Part shown: piece by piece, positions 26,680 through 36,911 of the stretch
Numbering within the stretch: position 1 is the first letter of the stretch
Layout: the number at the start of each line of letters is the position of its first letter
DNA from: Clostridium sp. Marseille-P299
GTDB taxonomy: Bacteria > Bacillota > Clostridia > Lachnospirales > Lachnospiraceae
Direction: 5' to 3'
NCBI RefSeq assembly: GCF_900078195.1
Contig: NZ_FJVE01000007.1
Location: 1,860,001-1,924,000, forward strand
DNA length: 64,000 nucleotides
Position numbers and translations under genes: made by a program
The notes under the pieces: model-generated
What the model saw: only the letters and a program-made list of their open reading frames with translations
Told to the model about the DNA's origin: nothing
Databases searched by the model: none

Positions 26680-27678
26680 TTATTTTTCTATATCCAACAA
26701 GCTTATAATATGATCATTATATCCATTAACATACGGAAGTCCATCTGACACTTCCATCATTAACTTGTTTGGATATACAACATAACTAAGCTGTGTGGTT
26801 TTTCTACAGATAGGAAAACTTCCTTCCCTTTGGCTAAGTATACTCTTTAAAAATTGATTGTTTAATGGTTGGTTATTTAAACGAATTATCTCGCTAAGGT
26901 TTTCATATCTCTTCACCGCTTCTTCTTTATAATCTACTAAGTGTGCGTTTTGATCATGAGTAAATGTATTTGAGCTGTAAATGCAGCGCTGACTGGAATA
27001 ACGTAACTGATGACTGAATGGGCTTTTTTCTATTGCCATACCATTACCGTTTTTGTCTAAAAACACTATGTTATCACCATTACTATCACATGGAATCTCA
27101 GACAAATACTTAATCGCATCCTCAGTATTGTTTTGATGTTGTAACGCTAATCTTCTTAAAAATGATAATGGTATTCCTTCTTCATTTATTAATGAATCGT
27201 CATTTAAGAATACAACTGAATGTCCCATTGCCAAACCTTTTGAATTAATTCCACCATAGGAACTTACTGTTCCAGCACAGCCAATATGGGCAATAGGATT
27301 GCCTTTATCCGGTATGATCGTAAATAATACTTGAAACGCATAACCGGGAAAGTCCATATTTTTACCTAAGATAGGACCATCTTCGGAATCTTCAAATGAT
27401 ACAACAGTACAATATGTAAGATATTTGATATTAACATAGAGAAGTCTCATAAAATCAACTGCTGCCCCATCTGCAATTCCATGTAGCTCCTCTATTATTT
27501 CTGGAGTTCTTTTTTCTAAATTCTTTAAGACTTTTTTCGCTTCCATTTCGTAAATATTTCTTTTCATCATATAGTCTTTGGAAAGAGATTTCATAATCCC
27601 ATCCACCAAAGGCATTAATTGTTTCCCATGTTGATATCCAATTTCATATGGAGTTCCTTTTAAAGTTAAATGAATCAT
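26680..27678 (-). CDS. C45-type N-terminal nucleophile hydrolase (acyltransferase-like)
   Basis: 332 residues. T-Y-C-T-V-V near 90-95 matches the Cys at which C45 proteins self-cleave to expose the nucleophile, and G-K-N-M-D-F-P follows, a hallmark of the acyl-CoA:6-aminopenicillanic acid acyltransferase/choloylglycine hydrolase-like fold. Later segments (G-G-I-N-S-K-G-L-A) also match. Bacterial members are amidases of mostly unknown substrate. The start ATG overlaps the stop of the upstream gene (ATGA), so the two are translationally coupled. Confidence 0.75.
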   Translation of the reverse strand: MIHLTLKGTPYEIGYQHGKQLMPLVDGIMKSLSKDYMMKRNIYEMEAKKVLKNLEKRTPEIIEELHGIADGAAVDFMRLLYVNIKYLTYCTVVSFEDSEDGPILGKNMDFPGYAFQVLFTIIPDKGNPIAHIGCAGTVSSYGGINSKGLAMGHSVVFLNDDSLINEEGIPLSFLRRLALQHQNNTEDAIKYLSEIPCDSNGDNIVFLDKNGNGMAIEKSPFSHQLRYSSQRCIYSSNTFTHDQNAHLVDYKEEAVKRYENLSEIIRLNNQPLNNQFLKSILSQREGSFPICRKTTQLSYVVYPNKLMMEVSDGLPYVNGYNDHIISLLDIEK

Positions 27679-28559
27679 TGTGTTTCCTTTCTCATATCTT
27701 CTTTCACTATCACGATATCCTTACACCGAATAATTAGCTCTGATAGCTCATTCCTCTCAAGAAGTATATGAGCTTCATAACCATTTTCCATACAATACAG
27801 CTCATGATAAATCCAAACACTACCAACTATAAACTTATCATCTTTAATAATTTCAGAAGAAACAAAAGTTATTTTATTCAGATTGGTGAATCCCCCCTGC
27901 GTATTGAGACGCATGACAATATCTTTGTCTACAATAAAATCCGTTACCCTGCAGTCATGGAAACCAAATGCCTCTTTTATAGATTGTGGTATTTTCTCTG
28001 CCTGCTGCGCATTCATACATTCCTTAGAGATACTATTCACCTTCATTTCATTCTCATTGCTGATTCCTTCCAACTGATTAAGAACTTTCCTTGTACAATA
28101 CCCCAAAGCAAATAGACGTATGTCCGCAATTTGATCAATAAGTTCCATTGGCAGTTTCTCTTTCACTTGAATAATTTTAAATGTTTCTTGAATATCTCGG
28201 AACTCTTCTCTACATTTCACCTCATCAAAGGGTGGTCGTACATCGTACTCCTCTATCAATTTCTGAATACGTTCCCTTTCCTCAATTGGCATGTGATAGA
28301 CTATTTCATCCTCCTCAAACATTTCACTATTGGAAAGTATCATCAAAGGTTTAAAAACCTTTCCATCGTCTTCTAACATTATACGTGGGTCAAAGTCATA
28401 AAAATTATGTTGCACTCTTACAAATTCATTTTCTTTTCTCTTATATAAGCGATTATAAAGTTCCTCGTTATAGACAGATGCACCTTTTATTACCTTCATG
28501 CCAAAGTGTAAACAGGTACGCTGACATAGTTTGTACCATTCTTTTGTAAGATACTTCAT
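27675..28559 (-). CDS. DUF4085-like protein
   Basis: 294 residues, soluble, starting M-K-Y-L-T-K-E-W-Y, a beginning I associate with the DUF4085 family of Firmicutes. A basic, tyrosine-rich first half leads to a C-terminal domain with G-F-H-D-C-R-V-T-D. No catalytic motif can be named. It is coupled to the C45-type hydrolase by a 4-base overlap, so the two products likely act together. Confidence 0.55.
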   Translation of the reverse strand: MKYLTKEWYKLCQRTCLHFGMKVIKGASVYNEELYNRLYKRKENEFVRVQHNFYDFDPRIMLEDDGKVFKPLMILSNSEMFEEDEIVYHMPIEERERIQKLIEEYDVRPPFDEVKCREEFRDIQETFKIIQVKEKLPMELIDQIADIRLFALGYCTRKVLNQLEGISNENEMKVNSISKECMNAQQAEKIPQSIKEAFGFHDCRVTDFIVDKDIVMRLNTQGGFTNLNKITFVSSEIIKDDKFIVGSVWIYHELYCMENGYEAHILLERNELSELIIRCKDIVIVKEDMRKETQ

Positions 28560-28717
28560 AAGAAACGCCTCCCCATGACTTTTATAATAAAATCTATATT
28601 TATACTAATAAAAACTAAGTGCATATACATCGTCCTTTAGAATAAATCTACCTTTCTAGATTTTTTGATGTACTGCTCTTAGTTACTAAGATATTTTTAA
28701 TGGTTACTCAGATTTAT

Positions 28718-29107
28718 TTAACGTTTTCCTTTTTCTACAATCGGTATCCAAAGTTCACAAAAAAGCCCTTCTTCGCCATGTTCAAAGTATATTTCATAAT
28801 CCGTGTCATCCGTATGTTCATAGCTTGATTGTGGTAGGAACTCCTTGAAAAATCTACTCCACATTTCACTTATGCTATTTCCATCATTCCCATAGCATTT
28901 AAACACGACATAATCGGTAGGTTCTATTTTCCACACTGTAAATCCTTCTGCATATAGTGCTTCTAAATTACTCGTATCTGTATCTTTATCACTTAGAACC
29001 GCTATCCCATAATCAAACGTTGCAGATTCCTTATCTTTTGGACTGCACAAGCCATACAAATCTTTCTTACCTTCTGGAAATGGATTGTGTGTTATTTTTC
29101 CTGTCAT
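28718..29107 (-). CDS. GyrI-like (AraC effector-binding) domain protein
   Basis: 129 residues. The W-K-I-E-P-T-D-Y-V-V-F-K-C and final C-E-L-W-I-P-I-V segments match the GyrI-like small-molecule-binding domain also found at the C-terminus of AraC/MerR regulators. There is no DNA-binding domain and no clear ribosome site before the ATG at 29107; an in-frame stop lies 21 bases upstream. It may be a short stand-alone effector-binding protein or the remnant of a truncated AraC regulator. Confidence 0.6.
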   Translation of the reverse strand: MTGKITHNPFPEGKKDLYGLCSPKDKESATFDYGIAVLSDKDTDTSNLEALYAEGFTVWKIEPTDYVVFKCYGNDGNSISEMWSRFFKEFLPQSSYEHTDDTDYEIYFEHGEEGLFCELWIPIVEKGKR

Positions 29108-29152
29108 TGCTTGCTTTGTTTTGTCTCTGTTAATACATGAGATTCTTCTTAT

Positions 29153-29698
29153 TTAGTCCTGAAAGGTTTTTAATGCTTCAATGGTTCGTTCTATAAGTTC
29201 ATCTAAGGACCAGCCTAACATATCTGCTCCATTTTGGATTACGTCTCTGGAACAACCCACTGCAAATCCTTTGCTTTTAAACTTTTTCTTTACGGATTTC
29301 ACTTCCAAATCTTGCACGCTCTTTGATGGTCTCATAAGGACCACCGCTCCAATCAAACCAGTCAATTCATCTACGGCATATAGGACTTTTTCCATCATAT
29401 GTTCTGGTTTGATATCCACCGTAATTCCGTACCCATGACTTGCGACTGCATGAATGATATTTTCATCAATCCCTCGTTCACGCATAATTTCCTGTTGTTT
29501 GATACAGTGCTCCTCTGGAAATTGTTCAAAATCTAAGTCATGTAATAATCCCACGATGCCCCAGAAATCCTCTTCCTCTGCATATCCAAGTTTCCGTGCA
29601 AAATATCTCATAGTCTGTTCTACTATTTGTCCATGCTCTAAATGAAATTTGTCTTGATTATATTCTGTTAATAAATTCCATGCTTCATCTCTTATCAT
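29153..29698 (-). CDS. HD-domain hydrolase
   Basis: 181 residues. H-D-L-D-F at about 49-53 is the metal-binding HD pair; an upstream His in the helix (H-L-E-H-G) and the A-S-H-G-Y-G motif fit the HD superfamily, with a later Asp in Y-A-V-D-E. Many such proteins are phosphohydrolases on nucleotides. The A-V-D-E-L-T-G-L-I motif is common in a conserved group of predicted HDIG hydrolases. Located upstream of the GyrI-like gene on the same strand with 45 bases between. Confidence 0.75.
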   Translation of the reverse strand: MIRDEAWNLLTEYNQDKFHLEHGQIVEQTMRYFARKLGYAEEEDFWGIVGLLHDLDFEQFPEEHCIKQQEIMRERGIDENIIHAVASHGYGITVDIKPEHMMEKVLYAVDELTGLIGAVVLMRPSKSVQDLEVKSVKKKFKSKGFAVGCSRDVIQNGADMLGWSLDELIERTIEALKTFQD

Positions 29699-29831
29699 TT
29701 CTAAACACCTGTCCTATTTAAAAATTTTATATATTATGATCTTACTTCTCTCTATCATACGATAGCTTAGTCAACATTAAAACTGAATTTTAAATAAAGT
29801 AATTCGCCATCTCATAATGTAGACAAACTTT

Positions 29832-31328
29832 TTATAATTTAAACCCTTGAATCAATTGATCTACCTCTTTTAGCAAGTTAGTTTCTTTTGCTACACATTC
29901 TGCATTATGACTACATAATTCATATGCTTCGTCTGAACTTGCCTTAACTTCCTCACTAATAGCAGCTAACTGAGTTATGCTATCAATGATCTGATTATTC
30001 GATTGTTTAATGTCGGTTACCTTGCTAGATGTTTCATCTATTAAATTCGTCAGCTGATTGATAACCTGATCGATATTCGTAAACTTTGACTCCGCATGCA
30101 TGATTAAGTCTGTCTCTTCAGACGTAATCTCCAAAACATTGTTTGAGGCTTCTTTTGCATCTTTTGTATTTTCAGTTAATTCAGCAAGCAAGGTGTTAAT
30201 TGATTCTGTTGAATTTCTAGTTCCCTGTGCAAGATCTCTAATCTGTTCAGCCACTACTCCAAAACTTTTTCCATATTCCCCAGCCCTTGCTGCTTCAATG
30301 GATGCATTTAACGCTAGCAAATTTGTTTGATTGGTGATACCTGAAATCATATCTGTAATTTGCTGCACTTCCTGCATCTTTGCTTCTAGATTCTCCATAA
30401 CTTTTGATACTTTCTGATTCGCTTGTTCTAAATAATTTGACTTATTCTTAATAATATGAATCGCCTCAAGTCCTTCTTTAATTGCCTCTATCGACTGACT
30501 TGCTAACTTCGTCATATCATTTGCTGTGTGATTGGTTTCATCAATAATTCCTTGAATATTCTGAGTCATCATAGTCTGATGCATAATGCTTTCTGCATTA
30601 TTTGCCGTACTCATTGAAATCTCTTTTACAGCTGAATTCATCACATCGTTGGATGTATTCATTTCATTAATGATTGAATCACTATTATCAATCTTGTTCT
30701 TTATCTTCTCTGCTACCGCAAGTATATTTTTTGCATACTCTTCTTGTTTTTTCTTTTCATCAACTGCTTCAAAAAGCACATTGTCATTATTTTTCTTGGA
30801 GATTCTAGTTACCGCATATGTTAAAACACTGCATAACACAATACCAAAAATCTGCACTGCATATGGTGTATCCAACGTAAATTTAGTTGTCGTATCTGCT
30901 TTTAACAGTAAGATTACATCGATAAAATTAACAAAGGAAACAATAATCCCAACACCCAAGGAATACTTTGGTCTAAAATACATCATGGATAAAAATAATG
31001 CAGGAAATAGATAGATATATGTACTTGTATTTAGCCCATAAAACATTAAATAGGTAAGTAATATTAAGTACATTCCCATACCAGTATAACAAATGAAAGT
31101 TCCATCTGTTTTAAAATATACATAAAGATTGATTAATGTCCCCACTAGAAATATAAGAATTGCTAATATTATATGGGTGATGTCCTTTGAACCAAACAAC
31201 ACTGTATTACAAATCGTTCCCATAATATAAAAACTAAGCACGATAAATGCTATGGTTGTAAACTTTGTAACACTACTTTGCTGCAAAAGAGCTGCGCTTT
31301 TCCTCTGTTCTTTTTCGAATGTTTTCAT
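29832..31328 (-). CDS. Methyl-accepting chemotaxis protein with polytopic N-terminus
   Basis: About 498 residues from the ATG at 31328, chosen because AAGGAG lies upstream; an earlier start at 31379 would run into the neighbouring gene. Residues 25-190 hold about six membrane helices and no large outer domain, so the sensor lies within the membrane. Next comes a coiled-coil signalling domain with the conserved tip [16 protein letters not shown] and [10 protein letters not shown]. It should feed CheA/CheW. The signal is unknown. It starts 30 bases after the amidohydrolase gene ends, so the two may be cotranscribed. Confidence 0.85.
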   Translation of the reverse strand: MKTFEKEQRKSAALLQQSSVTKFTTIAFIVLSFYIMGTICNTVLFGSKDITHIILAILIFLVGTLINLYVYFKTDGTFICYTGMGMYLILLTYLMFYGLNTSTYIYLFPALFLSMMYFRPKYSLGVGIIVSFVNFIDVILLLKADTTTKFTLDTPYAVQIFGIVLCSVLTYAVTRISKKNNDNVLFEAVDEKKKQEEYAKNILAVAEKIKNKIDNSDSIINEMNTSNDVMNSAVKEISMSTANNAESIMHQTMMTQNIQGIIDETNHTANDMTKLASQSIEAIKEGLEAIHIIKNKSNYLEQANQKVSKVMENLEAKMQEVQQITDMISGITNQTNLLALNASIEAARAGEYGKSFGVVAEQIRDLAQGTRNSTESINTLLAELTENTKDAKEASNNVLEITSEETDLIMHAESKFTNIDQVINQLTNLIDETSSKVTDIKQSNNQIIDSITQLAAISEEVKASSDEAYELCSHNAECVAKETNLLKEVDQLIQGFKL

Positions 31329-31357
31329 TATATTCTCCTTAAAATGTATGTTCTTTT

Positions 31358-32920
31358 TTATATCTTTCTTCTGGAACACATTCCCTTAAGTAACAAGAGT
31401 ACCGAGTTCGTCTTTACTCCTTTGTATGGTTTCCCTGATAAATATAATTGTTGCACTTTTATTTCCTTTAATCTCTCTTTTTCTATCTCAAATGGATTTT
31501 CTGACAAAATTACCATATCTGCAATCTTTCCTACTTCAAGGCTCCCCCTTTCCTTTTCATCAAAGGTTGCGGCATACCCATGATAGGTACTCATTCTTAA
31601 TGCCTCATATACAGAGATTGCTTGAACTTTATTGCTATGATTGCAAGCATTATGAATCCAAAGCAATGGATCAGGAGCTGTACAAGGTGCATCTGAACCA
31701 GCACTAAACCTTATATGATTATCTAATAATGTCGCAAGGGGATTTAAGGCTTCACAACGCTGCCCTAATATCTCTTCCAAATACTCATCTGGCTCTTGTT
31801 TCCAGTTAATAAATGAAGTCTGAAGTGGTATCTGAATGTGATAATCTTTGCATATCTTAAGTCCCTCATTCGTTGGCAAGCAGGCATGTATGATTCCATG
31901 ACGATGATCTTTCCTTGGGTAATCATCTAGTGCCGCCTGAATCCCTTTCGTTGCCTGGTCAAAGGCTGCATCTCCAATGGCATGTAACTCAATCTGCAGG
32001 TTTGCACGATTTGCCTTTTTACAAAACTCGATAACTTGTTCATCTGAATAATATAAAACGCCCTTTTGGTCCGTTCCTTCATAAGGCTTTTTCATAGCAG
32101 CATCTTGGGAGCCATAGCAACCGTCAAGGGCTGTGGCAAAACAGCCTCCAATTCGTGGTAATTTTCTTTTTACTACATTTTTAACATTTAATGTTTGGAA
32201 GAACACTCTTAGCTGCATTCCATTATTTAATCCCCTACCAAACCACCGTTCCAAATCTACATCAAGATCTTTGGTAAATCCAACCCCACTAACAGTATGT
32301 ATCATTCCAATTCCTTTGGATGCCATATAATCAAGAGCTTGCTTCATATTCGAGACTAATTTAAGCACAGAAACTGATTTTGTAACGTAATTTGATACCC
32401 TAAAAAATGCTTCCTGCTGCATTTCCCCTGTTTCCTCATTGTAACCACGTAAACCTTTTATCTTATCTTTCAAAATATTTAATAATGCCGAGTTAATCGT
32501 ACACGCATGTCCATCGTATTTTACTACCATCACTGGCCGGTCAGAACAGACTGCATCTATCTCTTCCTTTGAAATAAGCTTTCTTTCACTCACCGAATAG
32601 GGAGATGCCCCAAAAGCGATAATTAACTTATCTTTATTTTTCTTTACAAACTCTGATAACATGAAAGATATCTCTTTATTACTTCTAGCCTCCATAACAT
32701 TCAGCCCTGCATGAAAGATAGCAAAACTTGCAAAATGAATATGCGTATCTGCAAATGCCGGTATTAAAGCCTTCTTTCCAAGAGATACTCTTTCTACTCC
32801 TTCATATTCAGAAGGTATATCATTTCCTATGAAACGTATTTTCCCCTTATCTTCTATCAAATAACGTGCGACTGTATTATGTTCATCGCATGTTATGATT
32901 GTACCTTCGTATATCTTCAT
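31358..32920 (-). CDS. Amidohydrolase (YtcJ-like, amidohydrolase_3)
   Basis: 520 residues, cytoplasmic. The metal site is visible: D-T-H-I-H at 58-62, E-L-H-A-I-G-D near 315, H in H-R-H-G-I near 352 and S-D-A-P near 430. The K in V-V-K-Y-D-G-H-A could be the bridging lysine. YtcJ-like proteins hydrolyse cyclic or N-substituted amides; substrate unknown. Upstream of the chemoreceptor by 30 bases. Start ATG has GGGAGG upstream on the minus strand. Confidence 0.85.
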   Translation of the reverse strand: MKIYEGTIITCDEHNTVARYLIEDKGKIRFIGNDIPSEYEGVERVSLGKKALIPAFADTHIHFASFAIFHAGLNVMEARSNKEISFMLSEFVKKNKDKLIIAFGASPYSVSERKLISKEEIDAVCSDRPVMVVKYDGHACTINSALLNILKDKIKGLRGYNEETGEMQQEAFFRVSNYVTKSVSVLKLVSNMKQALDYMASKGIGMIHTVSGVGFTKDLDVDLERWFGRGLNNGMQLRVFFQTLNVKNVVKRKLPRIGGCFATALDGCYGSQDAAMKKPYEGTDQKGVLYYSDEQVIEFCKKANRANLQIELHAIGDAAFDQATKGIQAALDDYPRKDHRHGIIHACLPTNEGLKICKDYHIQIPLQTSFINWKQEPDEYLEEILGQRCEALNPLATLLDNHIRFSAGSDAPCTAPDPLLWIHNACNHSNKVQAISVYEALRMSTYHGYAATFDEKERGSLEVGKIADMVILSENPFEIEKERLKEIKVQQLYLSGKPYKGVKTNSVLLLLKGMCSRRKI

Positions 32921-33081
32921 GTTTTTATGCCTCCCAATGAACTCATTGTTATAACTATATTTTCCTATTATAGAATATTTTTACATTAATTCTACATATT
33001 AATTCCTGTTTTTACATACAAAAAGGTAATCTATGCAATTCGTATTTATTAATAAATCAACCTACTAAAAACTTTCCAGAC

Positions 33082-33131
33082 AACAAAAAAGACTACCTAA
33101 TAATGTTTTCACATTATAAGATAATCTTTTT
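33082..33131. repeat. Interspersed hairpin repeat, copy A
   Basis: ACAAAAAAGACTACCT, an ATAATGT ... ACATTAT inner stem and AGATAATCTTTTT form a long hairpin flanked by A- and T-tracts. Close copies lie at 54621-54670 and 58052-58105. This copy could terminate the minus-strand gene ending at 33221. A further inverted repeat (TTCTAACAT ... ATGTTTAGAA) follows at about 33150. Confidence 0.7.
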
Positions 33132-33220
33132 AAAACGCAGTTATTGAGTTTCTAACATATGAAATGTTTAGAATTGCCTTTTTTTCTCGGACTTACTGAA
33201 CTAATCTATACACTTTTTAT

Positions 33221-33547
33221 TTAATCAATTTCTTTCCAAATCTCTTTTGCCATACGAAAAGCAGCCCACGCTTTTGGCCATCCTGCATAAAAAGCTGCGT
33301 GGGTCAGAATTTCCGAAATTTCTTCCTTTGTTACGCCATGATTTTTAGCATTTTGGAGATGAAATTTTAGAGAATTATCTAATATACCACTTGCCATAAG
33401 ACATGTTACCGTAACAATACTTCTGTCCCTTGCAGAGAGTTTATCCTCTCTTGACCATACCTCTGCGAATAATACATCATCATTTAATTCAGCAAATTTT
33501 GGTGCAAATTTGCCTAGTTCATCCCTACCTGCAGTTATCTTTGTCAT
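33221..33547 (-). CDS. Carboxymuconolactone decarboxylase-family protein
   Basis: 108 residues, all helical, with the family signature L-S-x-R-D-R-S-I-V-T-V, then H-L-Q-N-A-K-N-H-G-V-T-K-E-E-I-S-E. The C-x-x-C pair of AhpD-type members is absent (G-I-L-D-N-S there), so it is probably not a peroxidase. It is the last gene of a four-gene unit (flavodoxin, RibD-like reductase, cupin, this), which suggests a role in handling quinones or other electrophiles. ATG at 33547 with GGAGG upstream. Confidence 0.8.
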   Translation of the reverse strand: MTKITAGRDELGKFAPKFAELNDDVLFAEVWSREDKLSARDRSIVTVTCLMASGILDNSLKFHLQNAKNHGVTKEEISEILTHAAFYAGWPKAWAAFRMAKEIWKEID

Positions 33548-33574
33548 ATTGATAATACCTCCTGTTTACAATTT

Positions 33575-33985
33575 TTATTTCAGCTTGCTATAATCTTCAT
33601 CAGACACAGGTTCGCACCACTCGTTATTGCAGTTTTCTCCGGGAACTTCGACTGCTAAATGCTGAAACCATTCATTCGGTGCAGCACCGTGCCAATGCTT
33701 TACATTTGCTGGAATATTTACCACATCACCGGGGTGTAATTCTTTCGGTTCACAACCGTATTCTTGATAATAACCACGACCTGCTGTAACAAGCAGAATC
33801 TGTCCGCCACCCTTGTCTGCGTGGTGAATATGCCAGTTATTCCGACAGCCTGGTTCAAATGTGACATTTCCTATAACCACTTGCTCAGTTGACAACATAT
33901 TCAGATAGCTTTGTCCTTTGAAATACTGTGCAAATCCATCATTTGATTTACCTATGGGAAAAACGCTCATCTCTTTCACACTCAT
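33575..33985 (-). CDS. Cupin-domain protein
   Basis: About 136 residues from the ATG at 33985, preceded by AGGAGG. The metal site is readable: H-I-H-H near 55-58, a Glu/Gln in the following strand and H-W-H near 100. P-G-D-V-V-N-I-P is the second cupin motif. Members of this group next to carboxymuconolactone decarboxylase genes are common. The start overlaps the 3' end of the RibD-like gene by 38 bases. Confidence 0.8.
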   Translation of the reverse strand: MSVKEMSVFPIGKSNDGFAQYFKGQSYLNMLSTEQVVIGNVTFEPGCRNNWHIHHADKGGGQILLVTAGRGYYQEYGCEPKELHPGDVVNIPANVKHWHGAAPNEWFQHLAVEVPGENCNNEWCEPVSDEDYSKLK

Positions 33986-34727
33986 TGCCAATTCCTCCTT
34001 TATTTGCATTTTTTACTTTATAGCGGAGCCAAATGCTATCGCCATCTGTTTTTTCTATATGTTCAAGTTCAAAGCTAATTGGATTATCTGTGCTTAATCC
34101 TTCCTTTGTGGAAAACAAGGCAGGAGTTTTATCAGATCCATCGGCAGACGCTGCAATGACAACACTAAGTTCGTCACACATCCCAGCCTGTAAGAAAGAC
34201 CAGTTAATCACTCCGCCACCTCCTAGCATTAACGTCTTGATGGAAAACGCATTAGCCAACTTATCTAATGTCAGACCGTAATCAATATTGTCTTTGCCAA
34301 CAATAATATACGATATGCCAAGCTTTCTTAAAAACGCTTTATATGCGTTGCTTGCCTTATCTGTCAGTACTTCAATCACATGGGCTGTAGTGTCAATATA
34401 AGTAATGGTACTGCTTTTCCAGCCAAGTTTTCCGGTAGGGTCAACCGACACGTAGTACATAGTAGCATTAGGTTCAGCAATAAAATCTCCAGCAGGAACT
34501 TCGGGTGCGTTGTCGTCTAGCTGCGGTTTTTCATAAAATGTAAAATTGTCATCGGTTGTAACACGTCCCGACAGCCAGCCTTGATGCTTATAATAAGGAT
34601 TTTTACCGAATGCTATGTTGTAAAATACATCTCCTGCCGCACTTCCCTTAGGAGTATCCATATATTTGCCCATAATTTTACCATCAAGAGAAGTCATCAT
34701 ATGACAAAAAATATAAGGTCTGTTCAT
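33948..34727 (-). CDS. RibD C-terminal-like reductase (dihydrofolate reductase family)
   Basis: 259 residues. The start R-P-Y-I-F-C-H-M-M-T-S-L-D-G-K and the later L-M-L-G-G-G-G-V-I-N-W-S-F match the NADPH-dependent RibD C-terminal/DHFR-like fold. The last 20 or so residues (N-A-N-K-G-G-I-G on) are read through the ribosome site and start of the cupin gene and look unlike the family, so an earlier stop may have been lost. Upstream is the flavodoxin gene, 22 bases away. Probably reduces a small heteroaromatic or carbonyl substrate. Confidence 0.75.
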   Translation of the reverse strand: MNRPYIFCHMMTSLDGKIMGKYMDTPKGSAAGDVFYNIAFGKNPYYKHQGWLSGRVTTDDNFTFYEKPQLDDNAPEVPAGDFIAEPNATMYYVSVDPTGKLGWKSSTITYIDTTAHVIEVLTDKASNAYKAFLRKLGISYIIVGKDNIDYGLTLDKLANAFSIKTLMLGGGGVINWSFLQAGMCDELSVVIAASADGSDKTPALFSTKEGLSTDNPISFELEHIEKTDGDSIWLRYKVKNANKGGIGNECERDERFSHR

Positions 34728-34749
34728 TGTAATCTCATCCTTTCAAAAT

Positions 34750-35253
34750 TTATATCCATTTTTTAATATCATTTTTAGCTTGCCAAACACTGCCACCGTG
34801 AATGGCAAGTCCGCTTTCAATCGTTGCATCTGGACACAATATTTTAATATCCTTTATGCTGTTTCCCAGCCCGCTACCCTCGTGTGTGCAGAATGGTTTG
34901 ATAATTTTTCCACCAAAATCATAATGCTCTAAAAAGGTAAACACCGCCATTGGCATCGTCCCCCAATAGTTAGGAAACCCTAAGTAAATCACCTCGTAAT
35001 CGTCAATGCTTTCGAGATAGGTTTTTAGTTCGGGTCTGGCATTGCGTTTCTGATCAGCCTGTGCCTCAGCGATACACACGTTATAATCCTTTGAATAACC
35101 TTTTTGTTGTTCCATTTTGAAAAGTGGTGCACCTGTCAACTCTTTAATTATACTAGCAGCAACCTCTGTGTTACCTATATCAAGTTTTTTAATCATACCA
35201 TTTACATAATTTTCATCTGCTCTTGAATAAAAAGCAATAAGTTTATTCCCCAT
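34750..35253 (-). CDS. Flavodoxin
   Basis: 167 residues from the ATG at 35253, chosen for the AAAGGAGGAAG site upstream. It starts K-L-I-A-F-Y-S-R-A-D-E, has the G-F-P-N-Y-W-G-T-M-P-M loop that binds FMN, and T-H-E-G-S-G-L-G-N-S near 125. This is the flavodoxin_4-type group found with quinone or redox-stress genes. The LysR gene is divergent, 113 bases away, so it likely controls this operon. Confidence 0.85.
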   Translation of the reverse strand: MGNKLIAFYSRADENYVNGMIKKLDIGNTEVAASIIKELTGAPLFKMEQQKGYSKDYNVCIAEAQADQKRNARPELKTYLESIDDYEVIYLGFPNYWGTMPMAVFTFLEHYDFGGKIIKPFCTHEGSGLGNSIKDIKILCPDATIESGLAIHGGSVWQAKNDIKKWI

Positions 35254-35294
35254 TTTGCTTCCTCCTTTATGCATTCATCATAGCATAGATTTTC

Positions 35295-35323
35295 TTGACA
35301 TAGAATTTCCGATATGTTATCGT
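35295..35323 (+). promoter_or_regulatory. Promoter of the LysR regulator gene
   Basis: TTGACA (35295-35300), 17 bases, TATCGT (35318-35323), lying between the divergent flavodoxin and LysR genes. A LysR-bound operator is expected here, but I do not see a strong T-N11-A dyad. Confidence 0.5.
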
Positions 35324-35366
35324 TGTATAAACTTATAGTTAATACTAAAAACCTAGGAGGTGCTTT

Positions 35367-36254
35367 ATGTATAATAAAATGCTTGATACATTTATAGCGG
35401 TTGCCGACTGTGGTAGCCTTACAAAAGCAGCAGAACGTTTATATATCTCACCCACAGCTGTTATGAAGCAAATGAACGCACTGGAAAGTCATTTGGATTT
35501 AAAGCTGATAGAGCGCACCCCCTCTGGCATACGTTTGACAGAAGCAGGCGCTTTAATTTATCAGGATGCAAAATTTATGATAGACTACTCAAAAAAATCC
35601 ATTTCAAGTGCAAGAGCTACTTTATTCGCTAATGATACGACCTTTTGTGTCGGAACTTCCCTTTTAAATCCTGCCAAGCCCTTTATGGATTTATGGTATC
35701 AAGTAAACAAAGATTTTCCAGAATACAAGCTGCACCTTGTTCCTTTTGAAGATAACCACGAGGGCATCCTATCTGAAATTAGTAAACTGGGAGAGAAGTT
35801 CGATTTTCTCATTGGAGTATGTGATTCCAAAGCATGGCTGAATCTCTGTAATATGCTTCCCATTGGCAGATATAAAAAAATGATAGCCGTCTCAAGAGAA
35901 CATCCTCTTGCAGAAAAAAGTCGTATAAACCTAGAAGATTTATACGGTGAAACATTGATGATGGTAAAACCGGGAGATTCGGACGTCAATGATTTTATTC
36001 GCAACGATTTAGAAAGACATCACCCTAAAGTCCACATAGAAGATACTACTCAGTTTTATGATTTATCTGTGTTTAATCATTGTGCGGAAACAGGAAAGGT
36101 TTTGCTTACTACCGAGTGCTGGCAAGACGTTCACCCAGGACTAGTGACCATTCCCGTAAATTGGGATTACAGTATTCCTTATGGATTATTATATAGTTTA
36201 GATGCACCAGAAGATGTACTCAGATTTGTTAATACTTTGGAAAGGAAAATGTAG
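35367..36254 (+). CDS. LysR-family transcriptional regulator
   Basis: 295 residues. The N-terminal helix-turn-helix (residues 1-60: L-T-K-A-A-E-R-L-Y-I-S-P-T-A-V-M-K-Q-M) is followed by a two-lobed effector domain (about 90-290). The gene is divergent from the flavodoxin, RibD-like, cupin and decarboxylase-like operon, the usual sign that it controls that operon. CTAGGAGGTG precedes the ATG. Confidence 0.9.
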   Translation: MYNKMLDTFIAVADCGSLTKAAERLYISPTAVMKQMNALESHLDLKLIERTPSGIRLTEAGALIYQDAKFMIDYSKKSISSARATLFANDTTFCVGTSLLNPAKPFMDLWYQVNKDFPEYKLHLVPFEDNHEGILSEISKLGEKFDFLIGVCDSKAWLNLCNMLPIGRYKKMIAVSREHPLAEKSRINLEDLYGETLMMVKPGDSDVNDFIRNDLERHHPKVHIEDTTQFYDLSVFNHCAETGKVLLTTECWQDVHPGLVTIPVNWDYSIPYGLLYSLDAPEDVLRFVNTLERKM

Positions 36255-36329
36255 ATTTTTACTTAGATTCCTTCAAGCCAACTATTATTCAAGATAAAAT
36301 ATGTATTATATATAAATTGAGGTAAACAA

Positions 36330-36911
36330 ATGACAGATAAGAAACTTTGTATCAAGACTGAAGGTGTCCAATTAGATGATAGGCACTCCTATTACAACCA
36401 TCGTTATGAACCAACTTCTTATGAGATTTTAGACATCTTGTTCGATGAATATATGCTTACACCAGAAGATACACTTGTTGACTATGGATGTGGAAAAGGA
36501 AGATTAAATTTTTATGTAAATTCCCGTTTTCACTGTCACACGGTAGGTATCGAGCTCAATGCTGCATATTACCAAGATGCACTTGATAATCTAAACACCT
36601 ATAACGGGTCCTTCAAACAAAAGATTCATTTTGAATGTATCCCTGCCCAAAATTATATTGTTACTGAGAAAGAAAATTATTTTTACTTTTTTAATCCTTT
36701 TTCCATTGAATTGTTTCGTAAAGTAATTGGAAACATTCTAACAAGTTTAGAAGATAATCCAAGAAAATGTAAATTAATCTTATATTATCCAGATCCTGAA
36801 TATACATTTTACTTACAAAATAATACTATTTTTCAACTTGAAGAGACAATAACAATCTCGTTGGCAAAAGATGTTCGTGAATGTTTCTGTATTTATACAA
36901 ATGAATTATAG
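36330..36911 (+). CDS. Class I SAM-dependent methyltransferase
   Basis: 193 residues. V-D-Y-G-C-G-K-G-R-L at about 50-59 is motif I, binding S-adenosylmethionine; V-G-I-E-L-N follows at 73-78. Motif IV is Y-F-Y-F-F-N-P-F, close to the N/D-P-P-(Y/F) type. That pattern occurs in methylases acting on planar nitrogen, but the substrate here is unknown. Reading starts at ATG 36330 with AGGTAA upstream. A small frame follows without a gap. Confidence 0.75.
   Translation: MTDKKLCIKTEGVQLDDRHSYYNHRYEPTSYEILDILFDEYMLTPEDTLVDYGCGKGRLNFYVNSRFHCHTVGIELNAAYYQDALDNLNTYNGSFKQKIHFECIPAQNYIVTEKENYFYFFNPFSIELFRKVIGNILTSLEDNPRKCKLILYYPDPEYTFYLQNNTIFQLEETITISLAKDVRECFCIYTNEL

Noticed and set aside
28718..29107. 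Complete AraC regulator
   Set aside because: No helix-turn-helix can be found upstream; only the effector-binding part is present.
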